Assembly (NCBI RefSeq): GCF_016127315.1
Contig: NZ_CP065997.1
Span: 1,302,001 to 1,366,000 of the forward strand
Length of the DNA: 64,000 bases
Source of the DNA: Achromobacter deleyi
Lineage (GTDB): Bacteria; Pseudomonadota; Gammaproteobacteria; Burkholderiales; Burkholderiaceae_B
Reading direction: 5' to 3'
In this document: positions 55,244 to 64,000 of the stretch, one piece after another
How positions within the stretch are numbered: position 1 is the stretch's first letter
Layout: each line of letters starts with the position of its first letter
Translations under genes and position numbers: made by a program
The notes under the pieces: generated by a model
What the model was told of the DNA's origin: nothing
Seen by the model: only the letters and a program-made list of their open reading frames with translations
Databases searched by the model: none

Positions 55244-56107
55244 TCAGGCGGCCGGCTTTCCAAGCCGCTCGACGTGAAACCGGATGTGATCCTCGATGAA
55301 GGTCGAGATGAAGTAATAGCCATGGTCGTAGCCTTCCTGGCGGCGCAGCACCAGCGGCTGGCCGGCGCTGGCGCAGGCGGCCTCGAATACCTCGGGATAC
55401 AACTGCTCGGCCAGGAACTGGTCGGCGCTGCCCTGGTCGAGCAGGATGCCACCGGGGAACGGCTGGCGCAGGCCGCGCATCAGCGCCGAGGCGTCGTAGG
55501 CGGCCCAGTCGTCGCGGTTCTCGCCGAGGTAGGCGCCGAACGCCTTCTGGCCCCAGGGGCATTGGCTGGGCGCGGCGATCGGGGCGAACGCCGAGACCGA
55601 GCGGAACTTGCCCGGATTGCGCAGCGCCAGCACCAGCGCGCCGTGGCCGCCCATCGAGTGGCCGAAGATGCCGACGCGCGCGGCGTCGCCGGGCAGGGCG
55701 GTGGTGACGATGCCATGGAGCTCGCGGGTCACGTAGCTGTCCATGCGGTAGTGGGTGCGCCAGGCCGAGGTGGTGGCGTCCAGGTAGAAGCCGGCGCCGG
55801 TGCCCAGGTCCCAGCTTTCGTCTTCGCCGGGCACGTTGGCGCCGCGCGGGCTGGTGTCGGGCGCCACCAGCATCACGCCCAGCTCGGCGGCCAGGCGCTG
55901 GGCGCCCGCCTTGATCATGAAGGTTTCCTCGGTGCAGGTCAGGCCGGCCAGGTAGAACAGCACCGGCACCGGGCCGTGCCCGGCCTGCGGCGGGATGAAC
56001 ACCGAAAACCGCATCGGCAGGCCGATCTCGGCCGACTCATGGCGGTAATAGCGCTGCGAACCCCCGAAACAACGATGCTGGGAAATGAGTTCCAGGGAGG
56101 CGGGCAT
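55244..56107 (-). CDS. fghA: S-formylglutathione hydrolase
   Basis: A 287-residue alpha/beta-hydrolase of the esterase D/FrmB family (EC 3.1.2.12), which hydrolyses S-formylglutathione to formate and glutathione in formaldehyde detoxification. The nucleophile Ser151 lies in GHSMGG; LAGLTCTEETF (the oxyanion region), the Asp in LLDQGSADQFL and the His in GYDHGYYFI complete the triad. The glutathione-dependent formaldehyde dehydrogenase that usually accompanies it is not in this window. Confidence 0.93.
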   Translation of the reverse strand: MPASLELISQHRCFGGSQRYYRHESAEIGLPMRFSVFIPPQAGHGPVPVLFYLAGLTCTEETFMIKAGAQRLAAELGVMLVAPDTSPRGANVPGEDESWDLGTGAGFYLDATTSAWRTHYRMDSYVTRELHGIVTTALPGDAARVGIFGHSMGGHGALVLALRNPGKFRSVSAFAPIAAPSQCPWGQKAFGAYLGENRDDWAAYDASALMRGLRQPFPGGILLDQGSADQFLAEQLYPEVFEAACASAGQPLVLRRQEGYDHGYYFISTFIEDHIRFHVERLGKPAA

Positions 56108-56258
56108 GGGAAGTCTCCGGGTCTGAGGCTGAAGAAAATTCGGCCGGAATTAGGGTATATCCACGGTACGAGGATCCGTCGCCGAATGTTAACCTGCCCG
56201 AATTGGAGTCCTTTCCACAAAAAGTAGCGATTCCGCGCCCATATTGTGATCGCGGGGC

Positions 56259-56287
56259 TTGACCAGCGTTCACCGTGGCACTATTTA
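56259..56287 (+). promoter_or_regulatory. Sigma-70 promoter of the RAYT-like gene
   Basis: TTGACC (56259-56264), a 17-bp spacer and TATTTA (56282-56287) form a good promoter pointing at the RAYT-like ORF, giving a leader of about 45 nt. Confidence 0.6.
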
Positions 56288-56338
56288 TATACGTGAGAGA
56301 AGACAACCCGTTCTTCTGGAAGCGCAAGCCCTGACACT

Positions 56339-57133
56339 ATGGCCCGTCTGCCCCGTCTGTACGCCCCTGGGCTGCCCCAACTGGTGCAGGCCAACTTCAT
56401 TCAGCCGCTGGCGGCGGCATCACAGCCCGCCCCGGCCGATATCCTCAACCAGCTAGCCACGTGGCTGGGCGAATCCGCCCAGCGCCACCGCGTGTCGGTA
56501 CATGGCTGGCTGCTCGCCAACGACCGCATCCTGCTGCTGGCCACCCCCGCCGACGAGGAAGGCCTGCCGCGCCTGATGCAGACGCTGGGCCGCAACCTGG
56601 CGGCGCGCCTGCGCGGCGGCCGGGTGTTCGCCGGCCGCTACCGATCGGCCCTGCTCGAACCCGGCGCCTGGGTGCTGCCCGCGCTGGTCTGGCTGGAGAC
56701 CTATCCGGTGCGCAGCGGCGCCTCGCAGGATCCCGATTCCTGGCCCTGGTCCTCGGCCTCCAGCCATACCGGCAACACCACGGCCGCGCCGGCGCAGTGG
56801 CAGTCCGACCACGCCGACTACTGGGCCTGCGGCAATACGCCGTTCGATCGCCAGGCCAACTACCGCAAGCGCCTGCAGGACGGCCTGTCGCGCGAGGAAA
56901 GCCAGCGCATCGACCAGGCCGTTTCGGGCCAGTGGGCGCTGGGCGGCCCGAGCTTCATCGCCAGCCTGGCCCACACCGCCAGCCGTCGCGTGGCCCCGGG
57001 CCAACGCGGACGCCCGCGCAAGAAGCCGGCCACGCCGGCCGCCACCGACTCCGACGGCGATACCGCGGTGTCCGCATCGCCGGCGTCACCGCCGCCGACC
57101 TCCGGAACCTCCGGAAGCGGATCGTCCTCCTGA
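56339..57133 (+). CDS. REP-associated tyrosine transposase-like protein, HUH motif lost
   Basis: A 264-residue protein. Its first 180 residues follow the Y1 transposase/RAYT layout (MARLPRLYAPGLPQLVQ, then a GWLLANDRILLLATP strand, then GRNLAARLRGG and FAGRYRSALLE). The strand that carries the metal-binding HUH in active enzymes reads NDRILLL, so both His are absent. The C-terminus is Ser/Pro/Gly-rich and disordered. A clear promoter upstream and a terminator downstream suggest that it is expressed and domesticated and not debris. No terminal repeats flank it. It precedes gltB. Confidence 0.75.
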   Translation: MARLPRLYAPGLPQLVQANFIQPLAAASQPAPADILNQLATWLGESAQRHRVSVHGWLLANDRILLLATPADEEGLPRLMQTLGRNLAARLRGGRVFAGRYRSALLEPGAWVLPALVWLETYPVRSGASQDPDSWPWSSASSHTGNTTAAPAQWQSDHADYWACGNTPFDRQANYRKRLQDGLSREESQRIDQAVSGQWALGGPSFIASLAHTASRRVAPGQRGRPRKKPATPAATDSDGDTAVSASPASPPPTSGTSGSGSSS

Positions 57134-57136
57134 CAC

Positions 57137-57157
57137 AGCGCCTTCGGGCGCTTTTTT
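57137..57157 (+). terminator. Rho-independent terminator after the RAYT-like gene
   Basis: AGCGCC-TTCG-GGCGCT with the stable UUCG tetraloop, followed by six T, three bases after the stop codon. Confidence 0.9.
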
Positions 57158-57501
57158 CATGCCGCCGCGATCACCGCGGCAGCATGATCGCGTGCGTCCC
57201 ACGCCGCCCGACGGACGCCGAGCGGCCCGCCAAATTCGCCAAAAAGCATCACAATAATTAGGGACGAAACATGGTGAAAATGAGGAAGATATCTCCTCAA
57301 GAACCATGCGGGCCGATACACCCCCGTGGCAAGCCTTGATTGGCGCGGCTCTTGTTATGTCCCTATATTAATGCTCTATGACGGTGCATTGGATTAATTA
57401 GGGTCACACCCCTTATATTCCTATTGCACCCTACTACGCGCGGGGGTATTGTCCGTTCCTGCACTGCAACATTAGAACGCAGTCTTACTGCGGAGCGCGC
57501 C
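57158..57501. promoter_or_regulatory. gltB leader and promoter region
   Basis: This 344-bp stretch lacks a large gene. Close after the terminator is a near-perfect hairpin (57159-57185, ten paired bases with one mismatch). Further right the DNA turns AT-rich; TTGGAT (57389-57394), 18 bp and TTATAT (57413-57418) are a possible promoter about 80 bp before the gltB ATG. A 22-codon ORF at 57271-57339 lies upstream of that promoter. Confidence 0.45.
57271..57339 (+). CDS. Possible 22-residue upstream ORF
   Basis: ATG at 57271 with AGGGA nine bases before it opens a 22-codon frame ending in TGA at 57337-57339 (product begins MVKMRKISPQEPCG). It carries no run of a single regulatory amino acid and no obvious attenuator hairpin follows, so a leader-peptide role is only a possibility. 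Confidence 0.25.
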   Translation: MVKMRKISPQEPCGPIHPRGKP

Positions 57502-62241
<4,740 letters not shown>

Positions 62242-62249
62242 GGGATACC

Positions 62250-63716
62250 ATGGGAAAGATTACCGGCTTTATGGAATACCAGCGCCTGCAGGAGGCCTCC
62301 GAGGCCCCGCAGAAGCGGCTGAAGAACTGGCGCGAATTCGTGCTGCACCTGAGCGACGACCAGGCCAAGCAGCAGGCGGCGCGCTGCATGGACTGCGGCA
62401 TCCCGTTCTGCAACAACGGCTGCCCGGTCAACAACATCATCCCCGACTGGAATGACCTGGTGTACAAGCAGGACTGGCGCCGCGCGCTGGACGTGCTGCA
62501 TTCCACCAACAATTTCCCGGAATTCACCGGCCGCATCTGCCCGGCGCCGTGTGAAGCCGCCTGTACCTTGAACATCAACAGCGACGCCGTGGGCATCAAG
62601 TCCATCGAGCACGCCATCATCGACAAGGGCTGGGCCGAAGGCTGGGTCGCGCCGCAACTGCCGGCGCGCAAGACCGGCAAGAAGGTCGCGGTGGTGGGCT
62701 CCGGCCCCGCCGGCATGGCGTGCGCGCAGCAGCTGGCGCGCGCCGGCCACTCGGTCACGCTGTTCGAGAAAAGCGACCGCATCGGCGGCCTGCTGCGCTA
62801 CGGCATTCCCGACTTCAAGCTGGAAAAGCACCAGATCGACCGCCGCATCTCGCAGATGGAAGCCGAAGGCGTGGAATTCGCGCCCTCGACCTACGTCGGC
62901 AACCCGTCCGACCCCGTGGCCGACGGCCTGACCGTGCGCACCCCGGCCTCGCTGCTGGCCGAATTCGACGCCGTGGTGATGAGCGGCGGCTCGGAAACCC
63001 CGCGCGACCTGCCGGTGCCCGGCCGCGAGCTGTCGGGCGTGTACTTCGCCATGGACTTCCTGCGCCAGCAGAACAAGGCCGTGGCCGGCGACCGCCTCAC
63101 CAACCAGACGCTGGCCAAGGGCAAGCACGTGGTGGTGATCGGCGGCGGCGACACCGGTTCCGACTGCGTCGGCACCAGCAACCGCCACGGCGCCGCCTCG
63201 GTCACGCAGTTCGAACTGATGCCGCAGCCGCCCGAATCCGAGAACAAGACCATGACGTGGCCGTACTGGCCGCTGAAGATGCGCACCTCGTCCTCGCATG
63301 AGGAAGGCTGCGAACGCGACTGGTCGGTGACCACCAAGCTGCTGCAGGGCAGCAACGGCAAGGTCGAGAAGCTGGTCGGCGCCCGCGTCGAGTGGTTCAA
63401 GGACGAAGCCACCGGCCAGATGAAGATGCGCGAGGTCGAAGGCTCGGAATTCGAGATCAAAGCCGACCTGGTGCTGCTGGCCATGGGCTTCGTGTCGCCG
63501 GTGCAGACCGTGCTGGATGCCTTCGGCGTCGACCGCGACGCGCGCGGCAACGTGCGCGCCAACACCGACGACTACCGCACCAACGTGGAAAAGGTCTTCA
63601 CCGCCGGCGACATGCGCCGCGGCCAGTCCCTGGTGGTCTGGGCCATCCGCGAAGGCCGCCAGTGCGCGCGTTCGGTGGATGCCTACCTGATGGGGTCGAG
63701 CGAATTGCCGCGCTGA
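62250..63716 (+). CDS. gltD: Glutamate synthase small subunit
   Basis: A 488-residue flavoprotein that feeds electrons from NADPH through FAD to two 4Fe-4S clusters and on to GltB. The N-terminal cluster motifs are [16 protein letters not shown] and [11 protein letters not shown]; the FAD site is [15 protein letters not shown] and the NADPH site [12 protein letters not shown]. The ATG at 62250 follows an AGGGA ribosome site 8 bp after gltB. It is the end of the gltBD operon. Confidence 0.97.
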   Translation: MGKITGFMEYQRLQEASEAPQKRLKNWREFVLHLSDDQAKQQAARCMDCGIPFCNNGCPVNNIIPDWNDLVYKQDWRRALDVLHSTNNFPEFTGRICPAPCEAACTLNINSDAVGIKSIEHAIIDKGWAEGWVAPQLPARKTGKKVAVVGSGPAGMACAQQLARAGHSVTLFEKSDRIGGLLRYGIPDFKLEKHQIDRRISQMEAEGVEFAPSTYVGNPSDPVADGLTVRTPASLLAEFDAVVMSGGSETPRDLPVPGRELSGVYFAMDFLRQQNKAVAGDRLTNQTLAKGKHVVVIGGGDTGSDCVGTSNRHGAASVTQFELMPQPPESENKTMTWPYWPLKMRTSSSHEEGCERDWSVTTKLLQGSNGKVEKLVGARVEWFKDEATGQMKMREVEGSEFEIKADLVLLAMGFVSPVQTVLDAFGVDRDARGNVRANTDDYRTNVEKVFTAGDMRRGQSLVVWAIREGRQCARSVDAYLMGSSELPR

Positions 63717-63770
63717 TCGCGCTGCGCCCCGGGGTCGTCCGCCAGACCTGGCGTACCCAGACCCGCTAGC

Positions 63771-63807
63771 GCCGCCCGGCACCCCGTGCCCGGCGGCGCG
63801 GTTTTTT
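63771..63807 (+). terminator. Rho-independent terminator of gltBD
   Basis: A 12-bp stem with one mismatch (63771-63782 with 63786-63797) and a short loop is followed by a T-run at 63802-63807, 55 bp after the gltD stop. Confidence 0.85.
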
Positions 63808-63866
63808 CAGCCAACCGACATTTCGCCTTGCGTAAGATGCGGCATCGCCCCGCCGCGCCATCCGCC

Positions 63867-64000
63867 ATGTCCGCCACCGATCCCGCCGTTGCCGCACCGC
63901 CCACGCTGCCGCAGATTTTCCTGGCCTTCTCCAAGGTCGGCCTGACCAGTTTCGGCGGCGGGCTGAGCGGCTGGATGATGCGCGAATTCGTGCAGCAGCG
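63867..64000 (+). CDS. chrA: Chromate transporter (ChrA family), 5' end only
   Basis: The frame opens with ATG at 63867 and runs off the right edge; 44 residues are visible. FLAFSKVGLTSFGGG matches the start of the ChrA domain (the FxxxGxxSFGGG motif). The name follows the family; whether it exports chromate cannot be judged from the fragment. Confidence 0.75.
   Translation, partial: MSATDPAVAAPPTLPQIFLAFSKVGLTSFGGGLSGWMMREFVQQ

Overview
The window is about 64 kb of GC-rich DNA with the gene style of a betaproteobacterium of the order Burkholderiales. The family is most likely Alcaligenaceae (Achromobacter or Bordetella group). This rests on the codon bias, the aa3/caa3-type cytochrome oxidase cluster with DUF2970, DUF2909 and small-assembly proteins, a PhaM-like granule protein, the gltBD locus, and the many LysR regulators. 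It looks like ordinary chromosome: I see no tRNA, rRNA, phage, plasmid, IS element or CRISPR array.

Layout, left to right. 1-10.3 kb: a truncated Na+/solute symporter with a divergent LysR regulator, panB, a DUF697-type GTPase, a PAS-PAS-GGDEF-EAL protein, an ornithine cyclodeaminase, and a LysR/MFS divergent pair. 10.4-16.3 kb: a three-gene lipoprotein operon (CsgG, DUF4810, DUF799), a DUF4261 protein, a spermidine-synthase-like methyltransferase-fold protein, an unknown Ala-rich coiled-coil protein and a small secreted protein. 16.4-24.8 kb: a tightly coupled iron-siderophore uptake operon (TonB receptor, FepB-like binding protein, two FecCD permeases, ATPase, flavin monooxygenase) behind an AraC-type regulator. 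25-29.2 kb: a methionine-synthesis cluster made of mesX (DUF1852), mesD (core MetE), a flavin reductase and a fused MetF/Cys-rich-domain protein. 29.6-39.3 kb: glmS, an Lrp/AsnC regulator, a glycosyltransferase with ugd, an MFS exporter with glmU, phaM, a glycine-zipper protein and a DUF3717 protein. 39.4-48.0 kb: the respiratory oxidase and heme A biogenesis cluster (Sco, ctaB, ctaA, a thioredoxin-like assembly protein, SURF1, DUF2909, ctaE, DUF2970, small assembly protein, ctaD, ctaC). 48.3-56.1 kb: a Nudix hydrolase, a Na+/H+ antiporter with a cyclic-nucleotide-type domain divergent from cpdA, rpoH, a membrane protein and S-formylglutathione hydrolase. 56.3-64 kb: a REP-transposase-like protein, gltB, gltD and the start of a chromate transporter.

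The points most worth a second look are: (1) the oxygen-dependent, folate-independent methionine synthase pair mesD/mesX sitting with a flavin reductase and, oddly, a MetF-MetV-like fusion; (2) a perfect CIRCE (HrcA) operator on the rpoH promoter, next to a sigma-E-like promoter; (3) a probable small RNA between cpdA and rpoH with a 26-nt pyrimidine-rich, anti-Shine-Dalgarno-like loop and its own terminator; (4) a RAYT-like protein that has lost the HUH motif but keeps a strong promoter and terminator beside gltBD; (5) a 23-bp perfect palindrome and a Fur-like box near the siderophore regulator. Gene calls rest on reading the translated proteins; names were not checked against any database.
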